From contig DYJZ01000010.1 of NCBI GenBank assembly GCA_020722885.1, forward strand, positions 1 through 33,956: a DNA stretch of 33,956 nt. Reading direction: 5' to 3'. The notes below the pieces were generated by a model. That model did not search any database. It was not told the origin of the DNA and saw only the letters and a program-made list of their open reading frames with translations. Made by a program: the position numbers and the translations under genes. This document shows, piece by piece, positions 1 through 9,792 of the stretch (positions are counted from its first letter, which is position 1; every line of letters begins with the position of its first letter). This DNA comes from Thermoanaerobaculum aquaticum. Lineage in GTDB: Bacteria; Acidobacteriota; UBA4820.

Positions 1-27
1 TTGCGGTTTTTCCACTGCCATTTAAAA

Positions 28-296
28 GAACATTTCTAATTAGTTTAAGTAAGGAAATTATCATACAGTTTTGACAGGGGACTTATGGAAATCGCTCGAC
101 AGGTTTTTTCAAACACCTCCCATTGAACCCGAAACCTACCAGCCGAGCCTTTTTGAGGAGTAGTTGGACAGCATAATGAGATATACAGGACTAAAAACAG
201 TGAGCCTCGTTTTCAAGCCCCCCTTAATACCAGGCAAAAACCCTCAATTTTGATGATACACTTTCTGCTTTCAAATTATCCTAAAGAGCAGTGTGG
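28..296 (+). repeat. Dispersed intergenic repeat family B, copy 1
   Basis: Shares long near-identical stretches with 9793-10033 (e.g. 'ttttgacaggggacttatggaaatcgctc.acaggttttttcaaa', 'gaacccgaaacctac..gccgagcctttttgag', 'cctcgttttcaagcc', 'ctttcaaattatcct'). Confidence 0.85.
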
Positions 297-373
297 AAAA
301 GTAAAAATTAAAAAACGAAAAAATTTTTCTTTTATTTTTAATATTTTAATTTTTTTGTTACAATACTATTTGT

Positions 374-448
374 GGGCGGTTAGCTCAGTGGGAGAGCATC
401 TGCCTTACACGCAGAGGGTCGCGTGTTCAAGTCACGCACCGCCCACCA
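374..448 (+). tRNA. tRNA-Val (anticodon UAC), CCA encoded
   Basis: Cloverleaf: acceptor GGGCGGT/ACCGCCC, anticodon stem-loop TCTGC-CTTACAC-GCAGA, T arm GCGTG-TTCAAGT-CACGC, discriminator A plus CCA; TACAAT -10-like box at 359-364. Confidence 0.95.
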
Positions 449-507
449 TTTAAATAGCCTTAAAAACTATCAAAGAAAGTTATAGCATAGTTTCGTACAA
501 TTGCTTT

Positions 508-1131
508 TTATCCGGAAATTAAGGGAACAAAAACGCAGGAAGACTTTTGCTCTGCAAAAAGACCTTTCTCGGTTTTTCTTACAATGGTAAGGCGCTGTAT
601 GTAAGAAGAACCTATGGGAGCAAGCAGAATTCCTTCCACTTTAAGCTGGTTGAGAAGTTCTTCCGGGATTCTGGATGCAGAGGCAGAAACAATAATTTTG
701 TCAAATTGGCTTTCTTCTTTCCAGCCCAGCGTCCCATCTCCTATTTTTACAGGAATATCAACTATTCCAGCTTTTTTTAAGTTTTCTTTAATTTTTTCAC
801 CAAGTTCTTTTATTCTTTCAATACCATAAGGTAATGCTCCAAGTTTATACAAAAGGGCAAGAAGATATCCACTCCCCGCCCCAACTTCAAGAACTTTTTC
901 ACCCTCTTTAATTTTTGCCTCTTCGAGCATTTCCGCTATCATAACAGGCTGGCTTGTTGTCTGCCCAAAACCAATCGGTACAGGACTATCTTTGTAAGCG
1001 TCTGAACTAAAATCGGAAGGAACAAAAAACCTTCTGTCAACCGAAAGAAAAGCATTTAAAATTCTTTCGTTCTTAATTCCCCTTGCCTTTATCTGACTTT
1101 CTACCATAAACTCAAGCTCTTTTTTGCTCAT
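508..1131 (-). CDS. pcm: Protein-L-isoaspartate O-methyltransferase
   Basis: 207 aa; PIGFGQTTSQPVMIAEMLE and VLEVGAGSGYLLALL motifs typical of PCMT. Confidence 0.93.
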   Translation of the reverse strand: MSKKELEFMVESQIKARGIKNERILNAFLSVDRRFFVPSDFSSDAYKDSPVPIGFGQTTSQPVMIAEMLEEAKIKEGEKVLEVGAGSGYLLALLYKLGALPYGIERIKELGEKIKENLKKAGIVDIPVKIGDGTLGWKEESQFDKIIVSASASRIPEELLNQLKVEGILLAPIGSSYIQRLTIVRKTEKGLFAEQKSSCVFVPLISG

Positions 1132-1174
1132 AATAATATTTTAACCTATAATTTGTTTTTTAGGGGAGAGAGAA

Positions 1175-3832
1175 ATGTTTTTAGATTTCTATTTAGAAAG
1201 ATTTTTTGAGAGAATTGAAACTTACGATTTATCAAGCGGGTTCAGGGTTGTTCTTTTTGAGGAAAGGAAACTTCCTGAAGTGGCTTTAAACATTATGTTC
1301 CACATTGGAAGCAAAGATGAAAAAGAGGGTGAGAGAGGATACGCTCACCTTTTTGAACACCTTATGTTTCAGGGGTCTCTTAATTCTCCTGTCGACTACT
1401 TTAAAGCCCTTGAAAAGTTTGGAGCAAGAGTAAATGGTGGAACAATGGAGGATAGAACAATTTACTTCGATGTTTTCCCAAAAGATCTTCTTGAATATGT
1501 TTTTTTTCTGGAATCGGACAGATTAAAAAACCTTTTTCCTTTTATTACGGAAGATCGACTCTTAAATCAAATTGAGGTAGTTAAAAACGAAAAGAGGCAG
1601 ATTATTGAAAATCAGCCTTACGGAATTGTTGATGAAGCAATTTCTGAATTACTCTTCCCTGAAAATCATCCATACCGTCACCCGGTCATTGGATATTTTG
1701 AAGATCTTGAAAATGCAACACTAAAAAAGATGAAAAGTTTTTTTGACAGGTTTTATGTTCCCAGAAATGGCTCTATAGCCATCTGCGGTGATTTTGAAAA
1801 AGATAAGGTAATTAAACTTCTTGAAAAATACTTTGGTTCAATTCCATCTGGAAAGTTTGTTCCACCAATGAATGAGTGGATTCCACCAATTGTGGGAAAC
1901 CCATTTATGAGAGTCTTTTCAAATGTTGCACTTAAAAGGGTTTATTACCTATGGACCGTTCCTTCATTTTTCTCCAATGACAATAAAAATTTGATTCTTC
2001 TTTCGCTTTTGCTTTCAAATGGAAAAGATTCCCCTCTTCAAAAAAGGCTTGTTGTTGAAAATCCATACTGTCAGTCTGTTTCAGCATCTCTTTTTAATGG
2101 AGAGGTCTGTGGAGTATTTATTATTTCTGCAATTTTGAGAAAATCTGAAAACGAAAAAATTGTTGAAAAAATAATTTTTGAAGAAATAAATAAAATTAAG
2201 AATCAGGGTATTGAAGACAAAGATTTCAAATCCACTTTATTGAGTGTTGAATCTTCACGCATAAAAAGCCTTGAAAATATTGGAGGTTTTGGAGGACTTT
2301 CCGATATTCTCAACTTTTATAATTTATATTTTGGCAAACCTGATTATTTTAAAATTGACCTTAAGAATCTCTTTGCCACAAAAAAAGAGGAGCTTAAATC
2401 TTCACTACAAAAATATTTAAGCACACAGTATTTTGCAAAATTGTCTGTTGAACCAAAAAGAAAGTCAGAATGTGTTACTGTGAATAAACCTTCTGTAAAA
2501 ATCAAAATGGATTTTGCCCTTCAAACACCGATATTGGAGAGGTCAAAAAGCGGCTTAAATATCTATAGACTCAAAGAGGATATAATTCCTTTCTCAACAT
2601 TTAAGATTATTTTTAAAAAGGGCGCAAAAGATGACCCTGTAAATCTTTCTGGCCTTACCTCCATGGTAACAGACCTCCTTGATGAAGGTTCTTCAGGAAA
2701 AACAAATATAGAAATCTCAAGAGAATTCAAAGAAATAGGAGCTTTTTGCGACATCTCCTGCGACAAGGAGGCAATTACGATTTCAGTTCAATCTCCTTCA
2801 AGATTCTGCGAGAAGGTTGCAGACCTTCTTTCCTCAATCTCTTTCGCGCCAGACTTCCCTGAAGAAGAGATAGAGAGGGTAAGAAAATTAAAAATAGCAA
2901 CCAATAAATCTGGTCTCAAAAACCCGGAGGAACTTGGCGGTAAAATATCGAGGGCTCTTCTTTTTGGAAAAGATTCACCCTATGGGCATCTCATTGAAGG
3001 AAATTTTGCTTCACTAAATTCAATAAAAAGAGAAGATATAATTTCTTTTTATAGCGATATACTAAACAACTCTGAAAAATCGCTTCTTGCTGTAGGCAAT
3101 TTCAACGAAGAAGTTATTAAAATAGTAGAAGAAAAAGCAAGCAACAAAATAAAAAGCAAAAATTTTTTAAAAGAGTCTATTTCAACTCCTGCTCCTATAA
3201 ACAGTTTGAGACTCTTCTTTTTAAAATTTAAAGACATACCATCTGCATACATCACTGCTTTTACTTTAACGGAAGAAAGAAATAGTTTAGCATTTCCATC
3301 TTTAAGTATATTCAATACGATTTTCGGCGGGAAGTTTACGAGCAGACTAAACAAAGTAATGAGAGAGGAAAAGGGATACACATACGGAGTAAGGACATTA
3401 TTCCTCTTACAGAAAGGAAAACTTCCCTGGATACTCGAAACTACCGTTGAGAAAAGCAAAACAAGCGAAGCAATTTCAGACATTCTTTCCGAACTTGAAA
3501 AGATAACATCCAGTATGCCACCAACAAAGGAAGAGTTCGAGGAGGCAAAAAATGGTTCTCTTTCAAGATTTTTGCAGAACTTTGAAACTCAGGAGGAGAG
3601 AGCAGAAAACTTTGCAAAACTTATAGAAATGGACCTCCCCGTTGACTTTTACAAAGACTACATTAAAAGATTTGAAAAAACAACACTTAAGGAAGTCATA
3701 GAAAACTCAAAAAAAATCTTTACAACTGACAAAATCTCATTTTTAGTTGTGGGCAATGTAGACAAAACATTTCTCAAAAACCTTCCGTTTAAAGAAATCA
3801 CCGAAATTACAATTGAAGATTTCTTTTACTGA
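1175..3832 (+). CDS. M16 family (pitrilysin-like) zinc metallopeptidase, two-domain
   Basis: 885 aa; inverted zinc motif HLFEH (GYAHLFEHLMFQGS), downstream glutamate region NEKRQIIENQPYG; second M16-like half without HxxEH. Confidence 0.92.
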   Translation: MFLDFYLERFFERIETYDLSSGFRVVLFEERKLPEVALNIMFHIGSKDEKEGERGYAHLFEHLMFQGSLNSPVDYFKALEKFGARVNGGTMEDRTIYFDVFPKDLLEYVFFLESDRLKNLFPFITEDRLLNQIEVVKNEKRQIIENQPYGIVDEAISELLFPENHPYRHPVIGYFEDLENATLKKMKSFFDRFYVPRNGSIAICGDFEKDKVIKLLEKYFGSIPSGKFVPPMNEWIPPIVGNPFMRVFSNVALKRVYYLWTVPSFFSNDNKNLILLSLLLSNGKDSPLQKRLVVENPYCQSVSASLFNGEVCGVFIISAILRKSENEKIVEKIIFEEINKIKNQGIEDKDFKSTLLSVESSRIKSLENIGGFGGLSDILNFYNLYFGKPDYFKIDLKNLFATKKEELKSSLQKYLSTQYFAKLSVEPKRKSECVTVNKPSVKIKMDFALQTPILERSKSGLNIYRLKEDIIPFSTFKIIFKKGAKDDPVNLSGLTSMVTDLLDEGSSGKTNIEISREFKEIGAFCDISCDKEAITISVQSPSRFCEKVADLLSSISFAPDFPEEEIERVRKLKIATNKSGLKNPEELGGKISRALLFGKDSPYGHLIEGNFASLNSIKREDIISFYSDILNNSEKSLLAVGNFNEEVIKIVEEKASNKIKSKNFLKESISTPAPINSLRLFFLKFKDIPSAYITAFTLTEERNSLAFPSLSIFNTIFGGKFTSRLNKVMREEKGYTYGVRTLFLLQKGKLPWILETTVEKSKTSEAISDILSELEKITSSMPPTKEEFEEAKNGSLSRFLQNFETQEERAENFAKLIEMDLPVDFYKDYIKRFEKTTLKEVIENSKKIFTTDKISFLVVGNVDKTFLKNLPFKEITEITIEDFFY

Positions 3833-3878
3833 AATTTTCTTGCCCTTTTAAGGGAACCTTTTGAATCAAGGCTTCTTT

Positions 3879-5195
3879 TTAAATCGCTGGTAGCATGATG
3901 GACTCTGTTACTTTAGCTTTTTTAAGGTTTTTGTCAAAAGGCTCCACGCCCGGGGCAAGACTATCAAGCTGATTGTTTTCAAAAGTTTTTAAGGTATCCC
4001 TGAATCTCTCCTGTTGTTCAATGTCCCCTTTTTTCTTAAGATCATCGATTGCCTTTTTTTCAAGTTCGATTGCCTTCTCTTTCTGCCCTAATGACATTAA
4101 AAGGTGCGCCTCGGTATCAAGATAGTTTGGGTTGTTTTCCATTTGACAACTTTTTTGAGAAAGCGTCAGCGATTCATTTAGCCTTCTCTGATTCTCATAA
4201 TTGTGCCACGCAAGAGTATTTAAATCATTGGCAGAAGCATATTCTGAAAAAAGTATTCCTATATCGACCAAAGTATTTTGAGCTTCACGCCACTCCTTGC
4301 CATAAAGTGCATGATATAAAGACATTATGGCTTTAAAATCAAAAGTTGTTGGTTTAATGTTTAAAGACTTTATTTTTTCGTAGACATTATTTAAGGCTGA
4401 GTTAACCATAGGTGCCTTTGTCTGCATTGCCCCGCTATAAAGAAATTCAAGCGATTTGTGAACATCGCTGAAATCGAGAGGCTCATCATCCCATAGCAGG
4501 GTAATTCCCTTATTTTTCTGGCGGAATGACTTCATTATGCGGAAAGAATATAGTTCATCAAAAAGTTCCCTGAAACCCTGAAGAGTTTTTTCAATGAGTG
4601 CCTGTCCGCCGAATCCCTGCTTGTTTTCAGGATCCGCCCTGTATATTTTCTCAAGCAGGTCATTCGCTTCTTCGATATTCTTCTTTTCTTCTGTCTTAAG
4701 AAGCTTTTGAGCAAGAGTCAAAGCCACTTCAAGATTATCAGGATTTTTTGCGTAATTGCCTTTTAAGTCTTTTATCGATCTTGTCTCTTTGCAATTTTTT
4801 CTTAACGCTTTCAGAATGTCTTCTTTCTTGCCAAAACCCACCTTTCTTCCTATTTCATCGCCGTTTTTATTGAGGAACAGGATTGTGGGGTATGCTTTTA
4901 TGGAATATTTCTTCGCTGCTTCTGCCCCCTCTTTCTCTGCATCAAGCTTCATAGGGATCAGGCTCATCTTTTTTAACTCACTGACGACCTCTTCATCCTG
5001 CCATACTAATTCGTCGAGGATTTTACAGGGAGAGCACCAGTCAGTGAAAAAATCTATCATAACTATCTTATTCTCCTTCTTCGCCAACTCCAGTGCTTTG
5101 TTCAAATCCCCCTTGAACCATTTAATTTCCGCTGCCTGCACGACAACAACAGCCGCAAAAATCGATAGCAGAGCAAGGAATGTTCTTTTAATCAT
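3879..5195 (-). CDS. Secreted thioredoxin-fold protein with C-terminal helical/TPR-like region
   Basis: N-terminal signal peptide-like MIKRTFLALLSIFAAVVVVQAA; thioredoxin motif FFTDWCSPCK; AYPTILFLNKNG cis-Pro region. Confidence 0.85.
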   Translation of the reverse strand: MIKRTFLALLSIFAAVVVVQAAEIKWFKGDLNKALELAKKENKIVMIDFFTDWCSPCKILDELVWQDEEVVSELKKMSLIPMKLDAEKEGAEAAKKYSIKAYPTILFLNKNGDEIGRKVGFGKKEDILKALRKNCKETRSIKDLKGNYAKNPDNLEVALTLAQKLLKTEEKKNIEEANDLLEKIYRADPENKQGFGGQALIEKTLQGFRELFDELYSFRIMKSFRQKNKGITLLWDDEPLDFSDVHKSLEFLYSGAMQTKAPMVNSALNNVYEKIKSLNIKPTTFDFKAIMSLYHALYGKEWREAQNTLVDIGILFSEYASANDLNTLAWHNYENQRRLNESLTLSQKSCQMENNPNYLDTEAHLLMSLGQKEKAIELEKKAIDDLKKKGDIEQQERFRDTLKTFENNQLDSLAPGVEPFDKNLKKAKVTESIMLPAI

Positions 5196-5209
5196 TTCTC
5201 ACCTCCGTT

Positions 5210-5301
5210 CACATCTGTTAAAAAGAAATTCTAATACAAACATATAAGAAGTCAATAAAAAGAAAAGGGGTTGTCATAAATGTCAGGACTATTTAGAAAT
5301 T
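5210..5301 (+). repeat. Repeat family C, divergent copy (C3)
   Basis: 'cacatctgt..aaa.aaatt....aagaagtcaa...gaaaag...gtcaggactatttagaaat' matches 9515-9592. Confidence 0.7.
5228..5255 (-). promoter_or_regulatory. Predicted sigma70-type promoter of the thioredoxin-like gene (TTGACT-N16-TAGAAT)
   Basis: On the minus strand TTGACT (5250-5255) and TAGAAT (5228-5233), 16-bp spacer; lies inside repeat C. Confidence 0.6.
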
Positions 5302-5306
5302 TCCTC

Positions 5307-5435
5307 TAATACCAATTTGATATCTGTCGTTTAAAAATTCGTAGGTGAGGATACCTATCCCCGCCCAGGCCGGAATATGTATCCCAGCCTGCGGGGGAAG
5401 TTGATTTGGCTACTGTTGATGTCAAATTGGTGTTA
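5307..5435. mobile_element. MITE-like 129-bp inverted-repeat element
   Basis: Terminal arms TAATACCAATTTGATATC (5307-5324) and GATGTCAAATTGGTGTTA (5418-5435) complementary at 16/18; GC-rich internal palindrome; interrupts the C-D repeat order seen intact at 9515-9790. Confidence 0.55.
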
Positions 5436-5440
5436 ATAAC

Positions 5441-5710
5441 AATTGACTGTCATCACGAGGAGTGCTTCGAAGCGTTTACAAACAAAGTGATCTTCCATTG
5501 TGAAGAGAGGAGGATTGCTTCGTTTGACATTGCTCCAAAAGATAGCTAATATACGATGACAGTGTTGTTTGTTAAAGAGGGAGATTGCTTCGTAAGAGAA
5601 GGCTTCGAAGTAACACTCGCAATGACAGCTTTAGAGAGCACTCGCGACGACAACGTTTTTCTATGAGGAAGACTGCTTCAGTTGCTTAACCCACGAAGGC
5701 TTTCTCGCAG
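5441..5710. repeat. Cluster of degenerate 'GTCATTGCGAG...GAAGCAATC'-type palindromic repeats (family D, copy 1)
   Basis: Multiple variants: 'gactgtcatcacgaggagtgcttcgaag', 'aggaggattgcttcg', 'gagattgcttcg', 'cactcgcaatgaca'. Confidence 0.7.
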
Positions 5711-5779
5711 TGACTGCCTTTTTTGTGGAAGACAGCCCCAGTATCCTTTCCACTAACACTTCCTAAACTTCCATTTTCG

Positions 5780-5833
5780 AGGACATTTCTAATTAGTTTA
5801 AGAAAGGAGATTGTCATATAGTTATGACAGGAC
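5780..5833 (+). repeat. Repeat family B, truncated copy (B4)
   Basis: 'aggacatttctaattagtttaagaaaggagattgtcatatagttatgacagg' matches 28-80. Confidence 0.75.
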
Positions 5834-5897
5834 TTCTCCACTATATGGACAAAATCGAATTTTAGGTTTAACATAAATGCTTTAAAAGGGGTTTGAT

Positions 5898-6986
5898 ATG
5901 GCTCTTCTTGCAGGAATAGTTGGACTTTCACAAAGCGGAAAAACAACAATATTTAATGCACTCACATATTCAGGCACATCTCCTGAATTCAAAGGTTCTT
6001 CAAAGCATCCAAACATTGCTACAATTCCAATACCGGATGAAAGGCTTTCAGACCTTGCGACTCATTTCAAATCAAAGAAATTAACGCCGGCAACACTTGA
6101 ATTTATTGACCTTCCTGGCTTAAGAAAAGGTGCAACAGCTGAAGAGACAAGGTCTCTTCTTTCTCAGGTTAAAAATGCAGACCTTTTTATTAATGTTGTA
6201 AGATGTTTTGAAAATGAATCTTCTCCTCATCCTGAGGGTTCCTTAGACCCCGTAAGAGATATTAAAATTTTTGATTTTGAGCTGTTTTTTGCAGATCTTT
6301 CAACTGTCGAAAAAAGGATTGAAAGAATTTCGAAACTTGCAAAAAGCGGAGACGAAAAAGCTAAAGCGGTTTTGAAAATTTTGCAGAGTTTAAAATCATT
6401 CGTTGAGGCAGAAAAACCACTCAGGCTTTATAAATTCAAGGAAGATGAACTAAAACTTATATCAGATATGGAGTTTCTTTCAATCAAACCGGTTATTTAT
6501 GTTGCCAACCTGAGCGAAACAGACAGTGAATTAAGTGAAAAATTGTTTTCTGAAGTAGAAAATTATGCAAAAAATGAAGGGGCAAGAGTAGCCAGAATTT
6601 ATGGTAAGGTTGAATCTGAACTTGCAGAACTTCCTTTAGATGAGAGGAAAGAGTTTCTTTCCTCTTACGGTCTAAAAGATTCCGGACTTGAGAGGCTTTT
6701 AAAAGCCACTTTTGACCAGCTTGACCTTATGACTTTTTTAACAGCAGGAGAAAAAGAAACAAGAGCATGGACAATTAAAAAAGGAACAAAGGCGCCGGAG
6801 GCTGCAGGAAAGATACACAGCGATATTGAAAGAGGATTTATAAGAGTTGAGGTTTACACTTATGATGATTGGGTTAATTGCGGTAGAGATGAAAAAAAGG
6901 TCAAAGAAAAGGGGCTTTTGCGAGTAGAGGGAAAGGAATATATAATTCAAGAGGGAGACATCTGTCTTTTTAGATTTAATGTTTAG
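5898..6986 (+). CDS. ychF: YchF/OLA1-type ATPase (OBG family, TGS domain)
   Basis: P-loop GLSQSGKTTIFNALT, DLPGLRKGA, N-x-S-E in place of NKxD (VANLSETD), C-terminal TGS region ending EGDICLFRFNV. Confidence 0.9.
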   Translation: MALLAGIVGLSQSGKTTIFNALTYSGTSPEFKGSSKHPNIATIPIPDERLSDLATHFKSKKLTPATLEFIDLPGLRKGATAEETRSLLSQVKNADLFINVVRCFENESSPHPEGSLDPVRDIKIFDFELFFADLSTVEKRIERISKLAKSGDEKAKAVLKILQSLKSFVEAEKPLRLYKFKEDELKLISDMEFLSIKPVIYVANLSETDSELSEKLFSEVENYAKNEGARVARIYGKVESELAELPLDERKEFLSSYGLKDSGLERLLKATFDQLDLMTFLTAGEKETRAWTIKKGTKAPEAAGKIHSDIERGFIRVEVYTYDDWVNCGRDEKKVKEKGLLRVEGKEYIIQEGDICLFRFNV

Positions 6987-7039
6987 AATTTTTCATTTTG
7001 GTTATGTTAAACCTCAAATTGTCTTCTAAGGAGGAAAAA

Positions 7040-8518
7040 GTGAAGGAAAAAGAGAGATTCTATAAATTTTTTGGAGAAATACACGATATACTTGAGGCAC
7101 AGCAGATTCTTGAATGGGATCAACAGGTGATTATGCCAAAAGGGTCCTCTGAACAAAGAGCCGGTGTTATTTCAACTCTTGCCGAAATTGCCCATAAAAA
7201 ACTCACTTCTGAGGAAGCAGAAGAAATTATATCGAATTTTGAAAGTAAGGCAGAAACAAATTGGGAAAAGGCTCATTCAAGAGAAGCAAGGAAAATGTAT
7301 CAAAAACAGAAAAAAATCCCCTCTTCTCTTATTGCAGAAAGGTCAAAACAGGCAATAATTACTCAAAGCATCTGGAAAAAAACCAAACCTGCTTCCGATT
7401 ACAAAACCTTTCTTCCTTATCTAAAAAAAGTTGTTGACATAACAAGGGAAATAGCAAAATGTGGAGATGGTGATCAACCCTATGACTTTCTCCTCGACGA
7501 ATATGAACCCTTTATGACAATAAAAGAACTTGATCCCTTATTTGAAAATCTAAAAAAGGGGCTTAAAGAATTTGTTAAAAAATATTCATCAACAGATATT
7601 GAACAAAGGAAAAAAGCAGTATCAAAGTTTGTATCAATTCAAAATCAAGAGAAAATTTGTAGATTTTTCCTGAATGAAATGGGGTTTGATTTTGAAAGAG
7701 GAAGAATGGACATTTCTGCCCACCCTTTTACAACAGGAACAATGGATGATGTAAGAATGACAACGAGATATAAAGAATATTATCTTCCTGCTGCACTTTT
7801 CGGTGCTCTTCACGAAGGTGGCCATTCTCTTTACGAGCAGGGGCTTGATAGAGAAAACTTTAAATTTCCTGCCGGACAGTCATGTTCACTCGGACTTCAC
7901 GAATCTCAGTCAAGATTCTGGGAAAACATAATCGGTAGGTCAAGGGGATTCTGGGAGAGGTATTATGAAGAAGTAAACAATTTATCAGATAAAGCTTTTA
8001 ATGAAGTATCCCTCGATGAATTTTACAAAGGAATTAACTGTGTTGCTCCATCGTTTATAAGGGTTGAGGCAGACGAGGTTACCTACAACCTTCATATAAT
8101 ATTGAGGTATGAAATCGAAAAGGAACTTATTAACGAAAATTTGAATATAGAAGACCTTCCCTTGGTGTGGAATGATAAGTTTTTCGATTTCTTTGGGATC
8201 AAACCTCCCACCTTTGCAGAGGGTTTTATGCAGGATATCCACTGGTCTATCGGTCTTATAGGTTATTTCCCAACCTATGCTCTCGGAAACCTTTACAGTG
8301 GAATGATAAAAGAAACTCTTGAAAAAGAACTCTCTCCTATTTATGAGCTTATTAAAAATGGAAAACTTAAAGAAATAAGAAACTACCTTAAAGAAAAAAT
8401 TCATTTAAAAGCAAGACTCTATTCACCTAAAGAACTTTTAGTTAGAGTAACTTCAAGAGATATGTCAGAGGTTCCTTTTCTTAATTACCTGAAAAACAAG
8501 TACAATTTTTTGATTTAG
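7040..8518 (+). CDS. M32 family metallocarboxypeptidase (thermostable carboxypeptidase 1-like)
   Basis: HEGGH zinc motif (ALHEGGHSLYEQG), GLHESQSRFWEN; GTG start at 7040 preferred because of AAGGAGG 5 nt upstream (ORF track gives 6998). Confidence 0.9.
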   Translation: MKEKERFYKFFGEIHDILEAQQILEWDQQVIMPKGSSEQRAGVISTLAEIAHKKLTSEEAEEIISNFESKAETNWEKAHSREARKMYQKQKKIPSSLIAERSKQAIITQSIWKKTKPASDYKTFLPYLKKVVDITREIAKCGDGDQPYDFLLDEYEPFMTIKELDPLFENLKKGLKEFVKKYSSTDIEQRKKAVSKFVSIQNQEKICRFFLNEMGFDFERGRMDISAHPFTTGTMDDVRMTTRYKEYYLPAALFGALHEGGHSLYEQGLDRENFKFPAGQSCSLGLHESQSRFWENIIGRSRGFWERYYEEVNNLSDKAFNEVSLDEFYKGINCVAPSFIRVEADEVTYNLHIILRYEIEKELINENLNIEDLPLVWNDKFFDFFGIKPPTFAEGFMQDIHWSIGLIGYFPTYALGNLYSGMIKETLEKELSPIYELIKNGKLKEIRNYLKEKIHLKARLYSPKELLVRVTSRDMSEVPFLNYLKNKYNFLI

Positions 8519-8530
8519 AAAGGGGTTTGT

Positions 8531-9466
8531 ATGGAAAAAGTAGTTGTTATTGGCTCTGGTCCAGCAGGTTTAACTGCCTGCATTTATCTTTCAAGGGCGC
8601 TTTTATCTCCATTGTGCATTGAAGGATTCATCTCTGGAGGGGTTGCAGGAGGACAACTTATGACCACAATAGAGATAGAAAACTTCCCTGGCTTCCCTGA
8701 TGGAATTTCAGGACCCGAACTTATGATGAGAATGAAAACTCAGGCTGAGAAGTTTGGAACCACATTTCTTTCTGAAGATGTGGAAAGTGTCGATTTGAGT
8801 AAAAGACCTTTCAAAGTAAAGAGTACATCTAAAGAAATTGAAGCAGAAACTCTTATAATTTCAACAGGTGCTACAGCAAAAAGGCTACATCTTCCCTCAG
8901 AACAAAAATTCTGGAATAAAGGAATCTCCGCCTGTGCAGTTTGCGACGGTGGTCTTCCCTTTTTCAGAAATCAAATCCTTGCAGTTGTAGGAGGAGGAGA
9001 CTCGGCAATGGAAGAGGCTCATTATCTAACCCATTTTGCTAAAGAGGTAATTTTAATTCATAGAAGAGATTCCTTCAGGGCTTCAAAAGCAATGCAGAAA
9101 AAAGTTTTGTCAAATCCGAAAGTAAAAGTCATAAAAAATAGCGTTGTGGAAGATGTATTTGGGGAAGATTTTCTTGAAGGACTCAAAATCAAGAATCTAA
9201 AAAGCGAAAAGATAGAAGAGATAAAGGTTAGAGGGCTATTTTATGCCATTGGCCACGCACCCAACACCGCCTTTCTTAAAGGGCAAATTAAACTTGATGA
9301 GGAGGGATACATCCAGACAAAACCAGATTCAACAAGGACGAGTGTCGAAGGAGTATTCGCATGCGGGGATGTGAAAGATAAGTATTACAAGCAGGCAATA
9401 ACTGCAGCCGGGTCAGGATGTATGGCTGCCCTTGAATGCGAAAGGTACTTAACCAAAGTGGGTTAA
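8531..9466 (+). CDS. trxB: Thioredoxin-disulfide reductase
   Basis: GSGPAGLTACIYLSRA FAD motif, CAVCDGG redox motif, GGGDSAMEEAHYLT NADPH motif, GVFACGDV. Confidence 0.95.
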   Translation: MEKVVVIGSGPAGLTACIYLSRALLSPLCIEGFISGGVAGGQLMTTIEIENFPGFPDGISGPELMMRMKTQAEKFGTTFLSEDVESVDLSKRPFKVKSTSKEIEAETLIISTGATAKRLHLPSEQKFWNKGISACAVCDGGLPFFRNQILAVVGGGDSAMEEAHYLTHFAKEVILIHRRDSFRASKAMQKKVLSNPKVKVIKNSVVEDVFGEDFLEGLKIKNLKSEKIEEIKVRGLFYAIGHAPNTAFLKGQIKLDEEGYIQTKPDSTRTSVEGVFACGDVKDKYYKQAITAAGSGCMAALECERYLTKVG

Positions 9467-9468
9467 GT
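9447..9468 (+). terminator. Possible intrinsic terminator overlapping the trxB stop codon
   Basis: Perfect 8-bp stem ACTTAACC/GGTTAAGT with 6-nt loop, followed by T-rich sequence. Confidence 0.4.
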
Positions 9469-9514
9469 GTTACTTTCATTTTAATCTATTTAATTTTTTT
9501 CGCATCTATCCAGA

Positions 9515-9592
9515 ATCACATCTGTCCAAAATAAATTTTGACAGAACTATCTAAGAAGTCAAAAGCAAAAGTGTCAAGACTATTTAGAAATA
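9515..9592 (+). repeat. Repeat family C copy 1; 9515-9562 is the left arm of a 48-bp inverted repeat
   Basis: 9515-9562 is the reverse complement of 25006-25053 with one mismatch. Confidence 0.92.
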
Positions 9593-9596
9593 CTCC

Positions 9597-9790
9597 GTTG
9601 CGAGTGCTCACTAACCGTGTCATTGCGAGCCCCTCTTCGTAGCATCATCCCCCGAAGCAATCATCAACTTTTCAACAAAGGAAGATCACTTCGTTTGCAA
9701 CTGCTTCGAAGTGAACCTCGTGATGACAGTCAAGGATTAGCAACAAAGGTCGATCACTTCGTGTGTCCGTGCCTCGAAGTAAATTTCGTG
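9597..9790. repeat. Degenerate palindromic repeat cluster (family D, copy 2)
   Basis: 'gtcattgcgagcccctcttcg', 'ccccgaagcaatcat', 'actgcttcgaagtgaacctcgtgatgacag', 'cctcgaagtaaatttcgtgagga'. Confidence 0.7.
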
Positions 9791-9792
9791 AG

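Noticed and set aside
250-453. 67-aa ORF in the ORF track
   Set aside because: Reads straight through the tRNA-Val gene (AVSSVGEHLPYTQRVACSSHAPP is a translated tRNA).
2563-3483. Antisense ORFs opposite the M16 peptidase (67 and 144 aa), and similar antisense ORFs opposite other genes
   Set aside because: Shadow ORFs opposite confidently assigned coding sequence, without SD or motif support.
3833-3878. Bidirectional terminator between the convergent M16 and thioredoxin-like genes
   Set aside because: Short CCCTTTTAAGGG palindrome without a clear T-tract on either side; too weak.
5441-5710. Possible CRISPR array because of recurring GAAGCAATC/GCTTCG units
   Set aside because: Units are palindromic, irregularly spaced, both orientations and degenerate; no constant repeat/spacer pattern and no cas genes.
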